From: DATDIC01 sp963764525
GTDB lineage: Bacteria; Pseudomonadota; Alphaproteobacteria; Acetobacterales; Acetobacteraceae
DNA length: 64,000 bases
Assembly: GCA_963764525.1 (NCBI GenBank)
Contig: CAVXTC010000016.1
Location: 186,001-250,000, forward strand
Reading direction: 5' to 3'
In this document: positions 20,392 through 28,705 of the stretch, piece by piece
Position numbering within the stretch: position 1 is the first letter of the stretch
Layout of the letters: each line of letters begins with the position of its first letter
Notes under the pieces: generated by a model
What the model was told of the DNA's origin: nothing
Seen by the model: the letters and a program-made list of their open reading frames with translations, nothing else
Databases searched by the model: none
Position numbers and translations under genes: made by a program

Positions 20392-20715
20392 TCAGCCGGG
20401 ATCGGGTGGCGGGCGGATGAATTCGCGGACCGTCAGCCGGCCCACCACCAGTTCTTCGACGACGAATGACCGCACGCCGGCATGTCTGGCCCGGACCCGC
20501 CTGACCTCCAGTTCGCCGACAGCGGCGCGGCCGATCGCCAGCGCACCGATTGCGAGCGCCCCGATGGCCAGGGCGCCGATCGCCGCCGCGCCCACCGCTG
20601 CCGCACGGATCGCGACCGGTCCGGATTTGTAGGCGACCAACCCCCTGTCGTCCGACCGGGCAGGAACCCGGGTTCCGGTCACGACCGGCAGCCAACTTGC
20701 GTTCCGCGTCTTCAT
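20392..20715 (-). CDS. Pentapeptide-periodic repeat protein downstream of eutC
   Basis: A 107-aa protein. Residues ~33-95 have a strict five-residue period (AIGAL repeated, then variants such as GRAAV, GELEV, RSFVV, EELVV, GRLTV). Hydrophobic residues recur at the same phase, and the strip moves from Ala/Gly-rich to charged at its C-terminus. This resembles a right-handed beta-helix like that of pentapeptide-repeat proteins; that is an inference. The ATG at 20715 is 14 nt after the eutC stop, so it is probably the last gene of the eutBC operon. Similar small proteins are common in bacteria without a known function. Confidence 0.6.
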   Translation of the reverse strand: MKTRNASWLPVVTGTRVPARSDDRGLVAYKSGPVAIRAAAVGAAAIGALAIGALAIGALAIGRAAVGELEVRRVRARHAGVRSFVVEELVVGRLTVREFIRPPPDPG

Positions 20716-20729
20716 CTGAACCCCGCTTA

Positions 20730-21476
20730 TCAAGTGCTCCCGAGCAGGTTGCCCGCGTCTGTCTCGTCCTTCAGCGCCACGCCAGAGAACCCGAGCCGAC
20801 GCATGCCAGCGAGCAACGCCCCGATCCGCACCGCCGCCTGATGCGGCGGCGTCCCGTTAGGACGGATATTGGAGACGCAGTTGCGGTTTGCATCCGTCGT
20901 CGCCGGGCCCGGGTGCCAGGTGAGGTAGGCGCCCAAGCTGTCGGGGGCGGACAGGCCGGGCCGCTCACCGATCAGTACCAGCACGGCGGCGGCACCCAAC
21001 CGCGTGGCGATGGCGTCGCCGATCCCCACGCGCCCGTGCCGGACAATCACCGGTGGGGCGATTTTCCAGTCGCGGCGCAGGGTGGGCATCAGCGCGGCCA
21101 GAACCGGAACGGCGTGTGCCTGCACGGCTCCGGCAGACAGCCCGTCGGCGATCACGATCGCCAGATCGGACGGGCAGGCGACCAGCCGCGCGGCCAACTC
21201 GGCCGAAAGCTGGCGTCCCAGATCGGGCCGCAGCAGATAGGTGTGCCGGTCGTCGGCGGCGCTCGCCAGCAACATCGGTTGGCAGCCGAACGCGGCGAGA
21301 TCGGCGGCAAGCTGTGTCTCGTCCAGCACCATGTGGACCGCGTCGCGCGCCCGGGCGTGCGCCAGCCGGAACGCCAGGAGCGACGCGGTGGCGAGCGAAG
21401 CCCCGGCGCGCGGCAGCCCGATCCTCGCCGGGGTGACTGCCCGTGCCGCGGCCCACAGATCCGGCGGCTCAGCCAT
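20730..21476 (-). CDS. eutC: Ethanolamine ammonia-lyase small subunit
   Basis: 248 aa. With EutB it forms the adenosylcobalamin-dependent enzyme splitting ethanolamine to acetaldehyde and ammonia. EutC helps bind the B12 cofactor. Supporting blocks are TPARIGLPRAGASLATASLLAF near the N-terminus, VIADGLSAGAVQAHA, IVRHGRVGIGDAIA, VLIGERPGLSAPDSLGAYLT and NCVSNIRPNG. The ATG at 21476 overlaps the eutB stop by 8 nt, giving tight coupling for stoichiometric subunits. Confidence 0.97.
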   Translation of the reverse strand: MAEPPDLWAAARAVTPARIGLPRAGASLATASLLAFRLAHARARDAVHMVLDETQLAADLAAFGCQPMLLASAADDRHTYLLRPDLGRQLSAELAARLVACPSDLAIVIADGLSAGAVQAHAVPVLAALMPTLRRDWKIAPPVIVRHGRVGIGDAIATRLGAAAVLVLIGERPGLSAPDSLGAYLTWHPGPATTDANRNCVSNIRPNGTPPHQAAVRIGALLAGMRRLGFSGVALKDETDAGNLLGST

Positions 21477-22851
21477 CCGGCAGCAACCGGCGGAAGGCGG
21501 CGGGCAGTACCGGCGGGCGCACCCGGCCGGCGCGGTCCAGCAGACCGTGGCGTGTCAGCCAGTCCTCGAACTCCGGCGCCGGACGTTTGCCGAGCAGTTC
21601 GCGCACCGCCAGCGCGTCGTGGAACGAGGTGCTCTGATACCCCAGCATCACGTCATCGGCGCCGGGCACGCCCATGACGAAGTTCACTCCAGCCGTGGCG
21701 AGCAGGGTGAGCAGGACATCCATGTCGTCCTGATCGGCCTCGGCGTGGTTGGTGTAGCAGACGTCGCAGCCCATCGGCACGCCCAGCAGCTTGCCGCAGA
21801 AATGGTCTTCCACCCCGGCGCGGATGATCTGCTTGCCGTCGAACAGGTATTCCGGGCCGATGAAACCGACGACGGTGTTGACCAGCAATGGCCGGAACGC
21901 CCGGGCGACCCCATAAGCGCGGGCCTCCAGAGTCTGCTGATCCACGCCGTGATGCGCGCCGGCGGACAACGCGCTGCCCTGCCCGGTTTCGAAATACATG
22001 AGATCGTCGCCCAGCGTGCCCCGCCGCAGCGCCAGTGCCGCTTCCCGTGCCTCGGCCAGGTCAGACAGGCAGATGCCAAAGGAGCGGTTGGCCGCTTCGG
22101 TCCCGGCGATCGACTGGAACACCAGATCGACCGGCGCACCGCGACCGATCAGTCGCATCGTGGTGCTGACATGGGCCAGCACGCAGGACTGGGTGGGCAT
22201 TTCCAGCCTGGTTCGCATCTCCTCCAACATGTCGAGCAGCCGCAGCGTCCGCTCGGTGCTGTCGGTCGCGGGATTGATGCCGATGACCGCGTCGCCCGAT
22301 CCAAGCAGCAGGCCGTCGAGCACACTGGCGGCGACGCCCCGCGGATCGTCGGTCGGGTGGTTTGGTTGCAGTCGCACGGACAGACGGCCGGGCAAGCCGA
22401 TCGTGCCGCGGAACCGCGTGACCACGTGGCATTTGGCGGCGATCACCAGCATGTCCTGGATGCGGCACAGCTTGGCCACCGCCGCCGCCATCTCCGGCAT
22501 CAGGCCGGGCGTCAGTGTGGTCAGGGCGGCAGGGGTGGCGGCATCCGACAGCAGCCAATCGCGGAATCCCCCGACGGTCAGATGCGCGACCGGGGCCAAG
22601 GCCGTGGCATCGTTTGTATCGACGATCAGCCGAGTGACCTCGTCGGTCTCGTAAGGAACCACGTGTTCTTCGCGGAACACTGCCAACGGCAGGTCGGCCA
22701 GCGCGAACTGGGCGGCGACCCGGGCCTCCTCGGACGGGGCTGACAGCCCAGCCAGCCGATCGCCACTGCGCGCCGGGGTTGCCTGGGCAAGCAGGGCGGC
22801 GAGGGTGTCGAAGCCGTAGCGGTGGCCGCCGACGGTGGCGCTGCGGTGCAT
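21469..22851 (-). CDS. eutB: Ethanolamine ammonia-lyase large (heavy) subunit
   Basis: 460 aa, the TIM-barrel catalytic subunit. Family blocks: VGGHRYGFDTLAALLAQATP, ARSGDRLAGLSA, AHVSTTMRLIGRGAPVDLVF, CYTNHAEADQDDMDVLL and VMGVPGADDVMLGYQSTSFHD. The family start MHRSATVGGHRY fixes the ATG at 22851, although the frame is open to 22917. No shell protein, eutA reactivase or eutH transporter is in the window, so this is the free cytosolic EutBC arrangement found in many alphaproteobacteria for using ethanolamine as a nitrogen source. Confidence 0.97.
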   Translation of the reverse strand: MHRSATVGGHRYGFDTLAALLAQATPARSGDRLAGLSAPSEEARVAAQFALADLPLAVFREEHVVPYETDEVTRLIVDTNDATALAPVAHLTVGGFRDWLLSDAATPAALTTLTPGLMPEMAAAVAKLCRIQDMLVIAAKCHVVTRFRGTIGLPGRLSVRLQPNHPTDDPRGVAASVLDGLLLGSGDAVIGINPATDSTERTLRLLDMLEEMRTRLEMPTQSCVLAHVSTTMRLIGRGAPVDLVFQSIAGTEAANRSFGICLSDLAEAREAALALRRGTLGDDLMYFETGQGSALSAGAHHGVDQQTLEARAYGVARAFRPLLVNTVVGFIGPEYLFDGKQIIRAGVEDHFCGKLLGVPMGCDVCYTNHAEADQDDMDVLLTLLATAGVNFVMGVPGADDVMLGYQSTSFHDALAVRELLGKRPAPEFEDWLTRHGLLDRAGRVRPPVLPAAFRRLLPDG

Positions 22852-22954
22852 CCGGGTGACTCCATGGAAGGCACCAGAGTAGCCGAAAATACATCTGGCA
22901 AGTTTGCAGTGCAGCAAGACATAAGTTGGGCAGACAGAGCAAAGGAAACGCGAT

Positions 22955-24103
22955 ATGGACGATGCGGCAAGCCCTGTCGTTCACCTGTCGGGAGCAGCGC
23001 GGTCGGCGCGGCGTCGGACGGCGCTTGTGCTGCAGGGCGGCGGCGCCCTCGGCTCGTATCAGGCTGGCGCGTGTCAGGCGCTGGAGGAAGCCGAAACGCC
23101 GCTGGATTGGGTGGCCGGCGTGTCGATCGGCGCGGTGAACGCCGCGCTGATCGCCGGCAACCCGCCGGAGCAAAGGGTGCCGCGGCTGCGTGAGTTCTGG
23201 GAGACCATCACTGAGAACTCGGCGCTGTGGCCGGATCTGGCATCCCAGAGCTGGCACAAACTGTACCGGGAGACCAGTGCAGCGACGGCGCTGCTGTTCG
23301 GCCAGCCGGGGTTCTTCCGCCCGCGACCATGGACCGAATGGATAGGCCCGCGGGCGCCGATCAGCTTCTACGAGACCTCCGGGTTGCAATCGACGCTCGA
23401 GCGTCTGGTCGATTTCGATCGCATCAATCATCCCGGTGGCACCCGCCTGTCGGTCGGTGCGGTCAATATCGAGACCGGGAATCTGATCCATTTCGACAGC
23501 GCCCGACAGCGCATCGAGCCTGCGCATGTGATGGCGAGCGGCGCGCTGCCGCCGGGCCTCGCGGTCGTGACGATCGACGGTGCGTGCTACTGGGATGGCG
23601 GCCTCGTTTCCAACACGCCGCTGCAATACGTGATGGAGTCCACGCCGCGCGAGAACATGCTGGTGTTCCAGATCGATCTGTTCCCGGCGCGGGGAAAACT
23701 GCCGGAGAACATGGACGAAGTCGGGGAACGGCAGAAGGACATCGTGTATTCCTCCCGCACACGGACCGGCACCGACATGGTGCGCCGCAGGCAGGAACTG
23801 CGCGGCAGCATCTTCAACTTCCTCGCCCGCCTGCCGGCGGAGCTGCGCGATGACCCGGCGGTGGTCCATTTGCGCAACTTTGCGTGCCCCAAGGAAGTGG
23901 ACATCGTGCACCTGATCTATCGTCCGAAGATCCCGCAAGGCTCGACCAAGGACTACCAGTTTGGCCGCGACATCATCGAGCAGCGCTGGCGACAGGGACA
24001 CGCCGATGCGGGCGCCACGCTTGCCGCATCGCCGTGGGAGGCGGCGCCGTCGCCCGGCGAGCCGGTGCGGGTTTTCGACGTGTTGGGCGCGCAATCCGCG
24101 TAG
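22955..24103 (+). CDS. Patatin-like phospholipase with DUF3734 C-terminal domain
   Basis: A 382-aa serine hydrolase. The oxyanion loop LVLQGGGALGSYQAG is at residues 25-39. The nucleophile elbow GVSIG has Ser57. The catalytic Asp is Asp214 in YWDGGLVSNTPLQYV. The C-terminal ~120 residues (RTGTDMVRRRQEL, VHLIYRPKIPQG, KDYQFGRDIIEQRW) form the DUF3734 domain usual for this group. It acts on lipid acyl esters; in many bacteria it is linked to polyhydroxyalkanoate-related genes, and a 3-hydroxybutyrate dehydrogenase does follow it. The stop TAG lies inside a REP hairpin. Confidence 0.93.
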   Translation: MDDAASPVVHLSGAARSARRRTALVLQGGGALGSYQAGACQALEEAETPLDWVAGVSIGAVNAALIAGNPPEQRVPRLREFWETITENSALWPDLASQSWHKLYRETSAATALLFGQPGFFRPRPWTEWIGPRAPISFYETSGLQSTLERLVDFDRINHPGGTRLSVGAVNIETGNLIHFDSARQRIEPAHVMASGALPPGLAVVTIDGACYWDGGLVSNTPLQYVMESTPRENMLVFQIDLFPARGKLPENMDEVGERQKDIVYSSRTRTGTDMVRRRQELRGSIFNFLARLPAELRDDPAVVHLRNFACPKEVDIVHLIYRPKIPQGSTKDYQFGRDIIEQRWRQGHADAGATLAASPWEAAPSPGEPVRVFDVLGAQSA

Positions 24104-24169
24104 GGCGGAAACGCGAAGCGCATTCCGCCGAACGGCGTGGCGGAATGCGCTGCGCTTTTCCGCCCTACG
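24099..24169. repeat. REP-like hairpin (GTAGGGCGG family)
   Basis: Two 31-nt arms, 24099-24129 and 24139-24169, are inverted with only 2 mismatches around a 9-nt loop. The arm begins CGTAGGGCGGAA and ends CATTCCGCC, the widespread GTAGGGCGG...TCCGCC dispersed repeat seen in many genomes. The left arm contains the stop codon of the patatin gene. As RNA it would form a strong stem and could terminate that transcript or protect its 3' end. Confidence 0.85.
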
Positions 24170-24195
24170 TCTAGCGACAGGCAGGAGAAACGAAC

Positions 24196-24982
24196 ATGGC
24201 GCGGTTCGATGGCAAGGTTGCGATCGTCACTGGTTCGGCCAGCGGCATCGGCAAGGAAATCGCCACCTGCTTCGCGCGTGAGGGCGCACATGTCGCGATC
24301 GCCGACGTGAACACCGAAGCCGCCGAAAGGACCGCGGCCGAGATCGCGACAGCCGGCGGATCGGCAATGGCCGTGGCGATGGACGTGACCGACGAGGCAC
24401 AGGTGCAGGCCGGGGTGGATAAAACCGCGCAGAGATTCGGCCGGATCGACGTGCTGGTGAGCAATGCCGGCATCCAGATCGTCAGGCCGGTGCATGAGTT
24501 TCCGTTCGCCGACTGGAAGCGGATGCTGGCAATCCATCTGGATGGCGCGTTCCTGACCACGCGCGCCTGCCTGAACCACATGTACGCGCAGAACAGCGGC
24601 TCGATCGTCTATATCGGCTCGGTGCATTCGAAGGAGGCGTCGAAACTGAAGGTGCCCGCCCTACGTGACGGCGAAGCACGGGCTGCTTGGGTTGTGCCGG
24701 GTGGTGGCGAAAGAAGCGGCCGTGCACAACGTCCGCGCCAACGTGGTCTGCCCGGGCTATGTGCGCACGCAGTTGGCGGAAAAGCAGATCCCCGAGCAGG
24801 CCAAGGCGCTCGGTATCACCGAAGAACAGGTGATCAAGACGGTGATGTTGAAAGACACCGTCGATGGGGAGTTCACCACCACCGCGGACGTGGCGGCGGC
24901 GGTGCTGTATTTCGCCGGGTTTCCGAGCAATGCGCTGACCGGGCAGTCGATGGTGGTGAGCCACGGCTGGTTCATGGAGTAG
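24196..24982 (+). CDS. bdhA: 3-hydroxybutyrate dehydrogenase, SDR family (one frame break)
   Basis: Interconverts 3-hydroxybutyrate and acetoacetate with NAD in polyhydroxybutyrate/ketone metabolism. The cofactor motif TGSASGIG is at ~12-19, SNAGIQ at ~89-94, and the catalytic Ser lies in IVYIGSVHS. The Tyr-Lys pair YVTAK lies in a different frame. Deleting one C near 24660 joins them as SKLKVPPYVTAKHGLLGL. The C-terminal specificity region (VRANVVCPGYVRTQLAEKQIPEQAK, LKDTVDGEFTT) and terminal SHGWFME match BdhA. I treat the break as a sequence error. Confidence 0.85.
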
Positions 24983-24987
24983 CCGTT

Positions 24988-25012
24988 CACCTCTCCCGAA
25001 GCGGGAGAGGTG
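24988..25012. terminator. Bidirectional hairpin between convergent genes
   Basis: A perfect 11-bp inverted repeat, CACCTCTCCCG at 24988-24998 and CGGGAGAGGTG at 25002-25012, has a 3-nt loop. It sits exactly between the bdhA stop and the ABC permease stop. This CACCTCTCCCG hairpin is a common dispersed element between convergent genes. No U tract is visible. Confidence 0.65.
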
Positions 25013-25018
25013 ATTCCC

Positions 25019-25872
25019 TCACCCCTTGATCCCGGTGAGCGCCATGTTGTCGATGATCCGCCGGCGCATCAGCAAAAATACGATCAGCATCGGCACGGTG
25101 CTCAGCGTCGAGCCGGCCATCAGCTTCCCGTAATCTGCGCTGAAGCGGAACTGGAAGGCGGTCAGCCCGACCTCCATGTTGAACAAAAGCTGGTTGTTGG
25201 CCACCAGCAACGGCCAGATGAACGCCGCCCAGGCCTGGATGAACGCGAAGATCGCGACCGCGCTCATGGCACTGCCCGACAGCGGTACCAGGACGCGACG
25301 GAAGATCCACCATTCGTTGGCGCCATCGACCCGCCCCGCCTCCAGCAGTTCATCCGGGATCGAGGAAGCGACGTGCTGGCGGATCAGGAAAATCCCGAAG
25401 CTCATGACCAGGGTGGGCAGGATGATCGCCTTGTAGGTGTTGATCCAGTGGATCCGGACCAGCTCGATATAAAGCGGAATCATGTAAGCCTCGAACGGCA
25501 CGATGGCGGTAGCCAGCACTAGCATGAACAGCACGGACCGTCCGGGGAACCGATATTTCGCGAACACCGCACCGGCGATTACCGATGTAATCACCACGCT
25601 GATGGTCGATGCGACTGAAATGAACACGCTGTTGCCGAAGAAGCGCAGGAACGGCGCCGCCGCGAACAGGCCGGTGTAATTCGACAGTGTCGGCGTCCTG
25701 CGGCAGCAAATGCGGCGGCCAGACCGCGATCTCTCCGGGCAGCTTGAAGGAGGTCGCCACCATCCAGATCATCGGCAACAGCATGAACACCGCACCTAGG
25801 ATCAGCACGCCATGGATCAGCACCGCCGACCACGCCCCGCCGCAGCCGCCGACGGCGGATACCCGGTCTCAT
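25019..25872 (-). CDS. Sugar ABC transporter permease, MalG/UgpE type (two frame breaks)
   Basis: The second membrane subunit of a carbohydrate importer. It starts at an ATG (25872) that overlaps the upstream permease stop (ATGA). The N-terminal helix is VLILGAVFMLLPMIWMVATSFK. The coupling-helix motif is ELLEAGRVDGANEWWIFRRVLVPLS, and the protein ends DNMALTGIKG. Two one-base insertions (near 25825 and 25690) break the frame; removing them gives a continuous ~284-aa permease. It probably pairs with the preceding permease and solute-binding protein. Confidence 0.85.
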
Positions 25873-26763
25873 GCCGCGTCCCCGCTGCGAAAGGCGCGGA
25901 ACTGGATCAACGTGCAGCCCAGCACGATCAAGGTCAGCGTCACCGCCTCGGCCGAGGCGTAGCCCATGCGGAAATACTGAAACGCATTCTGGTAGATGTC
26001 ATAGACCAGCACTCGCACCGCTTGCCCTGGTGCGGCCTGGGAACCCAGTGTCATGACATAGACCTGGGTGAACACGTTGTAAGCGTTGATGGTCGAGGTG
26101 ACGAGCACATACAGCAGGATCGGTCGCAGCAGCGGCAGCGTCACGCGCCAGAATTTCTGCACCTCGGTCGCCCCGTCCAGACTGGCTGCTTCCAGATAGG
26201 ATGCCGGAATGTTGCGGATGCCGACCAGGAAGATCACCAGATTGTAGCCCAGCACCTTCCACACGCCCATGATGATCAGCGCCCACAAGCGCGATATGCA
26301 CATCGGTCAGCCAGGCGACCGGCGGGATGCCGACCAGCGACAGCGCGTAGTTCAGCAGCCCGTAATTGTAGTCGTAGATCCACTTCCAGGCGATCGCCAT
26401 CGGCACCATCGGCGTGATCACCGGCAGGAAGTAGATCGTCTGATACACCGCGGACGCACGACCGCGTCGCGCCAGCAGCACGGCCAGCGGCAACGCGATC
26501 GCGGTGCTGATCAGCACCGTGGCGAGCGAATAGACCGTGGTGTTCCAGATCGCGATGCGGAAGTTCTCGTCGGCGAACATCCGCTCGTAATTTGCCAGCC
26601 CGACGAATGGCCGCAGGCGGGCGATCAGCTTCCAGTCATAGAAACTGAGCTGCACGCTGCGGCCGATCGGGTAGATCCGCACATAGGCGTAGATCGCCAG
26701 CACCGGCAGCAGCATGGCGTAGCACCAGACCCACAGGCTGGCGCGCCGGCCGAGACGCATCAT
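25869..26763 (-). CDS. Sugar ABC transporter permease, MalF/UgpA type (one frame break)
   Basis: The first membrane subunit of the importer, about 297 aa with six transmembrane helices. It starts MMRLGRRASLWVWCYAMLLP. SVQLSFYDWKL is the usual periplasmic loop and PVITPMVPMAIAWKWIYDYNYG is typical of the family. The coupling motif YLEAASLDGATEVQKFWRV lies after a one-base insertion near 26290; removal of one T restores ALWALIIMGVWK. It lies between the solute-binding protein gene (2-nt gap) and the second permease gene (4-nt overlap). Confidence 0.87.
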
Positions 26764-26764
26764 T

Positions 26765-28090
26765 TCAGCCGTACAGTTTGGCGTCCTTCAGCAACTGGTC
26801 CGTCTGTTGCGCCATTTCATGGATCGTTGCAGCCACCTTCTGCGGGTTTCCCTTCAGTGATGGATCCACGAACGCCGCTGTCAGCCGGTCGGCCAGCCGC
26901 GTCTCTATCTCGTCGAACGCGGTCAGCACCGGTTCGACGTAGAATTTCACATCGGCGGGCGGCGCGACGAAGGCGGCGAATTGCGGCGTCTTCGCCAGCA
27001 GCGGCTTCCAGTCGATGTCCTCGCGCGGCGACAGCCAGCCGGTCATCTCGGTCAGCATCAGGCCGTTCTTGGCGTTGGTGAGGAACTTTACCACATCCCA
27101 GGCCGCCGCCTTGTTCTGGCTCTGGCCGTTCACGTAGACTCCCCAGGGCTGCAGTAGCATCATGCGCGGATCGCCGGCCTTCCACGCCGGGATCGGAGCG
27201 ACGCCGTAGTCCAGTTTGGGGTTCTTCGACTGGATATCGCCGATCACCCAGGCTTCGCGGAACAGCATGGCAGTGGCGCCGGACGCGAAGGCATCGGCGT
27301 CATGCGGCACCTTGGGGTCGTCGATGTGCCAGGTCTGTACCGCGTCAACATAGAACCCCAGCGCGTCGCGCCCGGCCTGGTTATCATACCCGTTATGCCA
27401 TTTGCCGCCGGCGGTCCGTTCGATCAGCGAGCCGCCCGCCGCTTCGAGCACGTAGCGGAACTTCTCGCCGATGCCGCTGCCCTGACCGGACAGGCGCAAA
27501 CTGATCCCGCTGCGCGTCATCCGTCCCTGGCTGTCGATCTGCACCAGCTTCCTGGCCGCTGCGATCAGTTCCGGAAAGGTCTTTGGCGGTCCGTCGATGC
27601 CGGCTTGCTGGAAGTACGTCTTGTTCCAGAACATGCAGGCGCGGCTGCCTTCCCACAGCGGCAGACCATAGGTCTTGCCGTCCACGGTGAAGAAATCCAC
27701 CAGGAACCGGTTCCACGCGGGCGATTTCAGATAGGCGTCGATCTCCGGGGGATTGGGATCGATCAGGTTGTTGTCGATGAAGTTGATGCTGATATTCGTG
27801 CCGATGTCGTAGATATCGGGGCCGGTGCCAGTCGGCACCGCGGCGGTCAGCTTCTGCTCGGCCTCCCGCAGGGACGTGCTGAAGAAGTCGAAGCTGATGC
27901 CCGGATGGGTTTTGGCATATTCGGCGGCGGCGGCCTGATACCAGGGCTGGACCTCGGGGAAGCCGGTCCAGATCGTCAGTTTGGTGTCGGCCCGCGCCGG
28001 GCGGGTAGCGGCAATCGCGGCGGCACCCGCCAGCGCCATCGCCTCGCGCCGCGGCAGCCCAGCCCCGAAAGGCCGTGATTGGGGCGCCAT
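26765..28090 (-). CDS. Extracellular solute-binding protein, family 1 (sugar ABC importer)
   Basis: A 441-aa periplasmic receptor. The N-terminus has RREAMALAGAAAIAATRPARA, a hydrophobic signal preceded by twin Arg and ending in ARA, so Tat or Sec export with cleavage near residue 35. The mature protein begins TKLTIWTGFPEVQPWY and has GTGPDIYDIGTNISINF and KFLTNAKNGL, typical of UgpB/MalE-like family 1 proteins. First gene of the importer operon. No ATPase gene follows, so a shared MsmK/UgpC-like ATPase elsewhere is expected. The sugar is unknown. Confidence 0.92.
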   Translation of the reverse strand: MAPQSRPFGAGLPRREAMALAGAAAIAATRPARADTKLTIWTGFPEVQPWYQAAAAEYAKTHPGISFDFFSTSLREAEQKLTAAVPTGTGPDIYDIGTNISINFIDNNLIDPNPPEIDAYLKSPAWNRFLVDFFTVDGKTYGLPLWEGSRACMFWNKTYFQQAGIDGPPKTFPELIAAARKLVQIDSQGRMTRSGISLRLSGQGSGIGEKFRYVLEAAGGSLIERTAGGKWHNGYDNQAGRDALGFYVDAVQTWHIDDPKVPHDADAFASGATAMLFREAWVIGDIQSKNPKLDYGVAPIPAWKAGDPRMMLLQPWGVYVNGQSQNKAAAWDVVKFLTNAKNGLMLTEMTGWLSPREDIDWKPLLAKTPQFAAFVAPPADVKFYVEPVLTAFDEIETRLADRLTAAFVDPSLKGNPQKVAATIHEMAQQTDQLLKDAKLYG

Positions 28091-28180
28091 ATGTTTTCTC
28101 CCTCAGCACCTGCTTGCCGCGCAAGGTTCCACGGACCTTCCAGTATGTCCAGAAGCGGCCGTGAGTGATTTCCGCCGCGT

Positions 28181-28200
28181 GCTGTGACCGGGTTCACAGC
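28181..28200. promoter_or_regulatory. CRP/FNR-type dyad upstream of the ABC importer
   Basis: GCTGTGA at 28181-28187 and TCACAGC at 28194-28200 form a perfect 7-bp dyad with a 6-nt spacer, containing the CRP core TGTGA-N6-TCACA. It lies in the divergent region, about 90 bases from the solute-binding protein start on the minus strand and about 70 from the small gene on the plus strand. A CRP-family regulator is a plausible binder. Confidence 0.5.
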
Positions 28201-28270
28201 ATGGCCGACGCACCGGACGCATTCTTCCCACGCCGACAAAACCGCCGGCGAACTGTCCAGGGAGAGTGCG

Positions 28271-28459
28271 ATGAGCCCGTTCGGTCCCGACCCCGATTGG
28301 TTTGAGAACTTCTGGTATCGGCCCGACCCCATGCCGGATCCGCCCCGGCGAATCGCTCCGCTCGTCGTGGCTGTGGTCTGCGCGGTGCTCGCCGTCGCCG
28401 GCGTGACGCTGTCGCCGCATCACGTGCCGTCCGCGCCCGCCGCGCTGCATATCGGGTGA
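28271..28459 (+). CDS. Small membrane protein, hypothetical
   Basis: A 62-aa protein. A polar Pro/Trp/Asp-rich N-terminus (FGPDPDWFENFWYRPDPMP) is followed by one transmembrane helix (APLVVAVVCAVLAVAGVTL) and a short tail. A GGGAG lies 6 nt before the ATG. A second small membrane gene follows after 6 nt, suggesting a tiny two-gene operon that diverges from the ABC importer. No family is recognised. Confidence 0.5.
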   Translation: MSPFGPDPDWFENFWYRPDPMPDPPRRIAPLVVAVVCAVLAVAGVTLSPHHVPSAPAALHIG

Positions 28460-28465
28460 CCGGCC

Positions 28466-28640
28466 ATGATGATCCGCGACCAGACGAAAGGCTCCGGCAG
28501 CGAGGGCTGGCATTACGACCATTGGTTCATCACGCCGGCGCAGCGAAAGCCACGACCGCCAGCCCGGCCGATCGGACTCGCGCTGGTTTGCCTGGGTACT
28601 GATGGTCGGCAGCATCGTCGCGGTGATGCTGCCGGGATGA
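28466..28640 (+). CDS. Small membrane protein, hypothetical (one frame break)
   Basis: Starts MMIRDQTKGSGSEGWHYDHW. As written it runs into a random tail, but a one-base removal near 28575 gives SDSRWFAWVLMVGSIVAVM, a clear membrane helix, and a stop at 28640 (about 57 aa). That makes it a partner in architecture to the preceding gene: a polar, aromatic N-terminus, then one helix. Function unknown. Confidence 0.4.
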
Positions 28641-28705
28641 CCGGCTTCTCCGGATCAGGTATCAGAGGTCCCCTGACCTTCGATACCTGACACCGGAAGC
28701 AACAC

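Noticed and set aside
22061..24094. Minus-strand open frame of 677 codons spanning eutB and the patatin gene
   Set aside because: It is a shadow of patatin (antisense) and an alternative frame of eutB; no motif.
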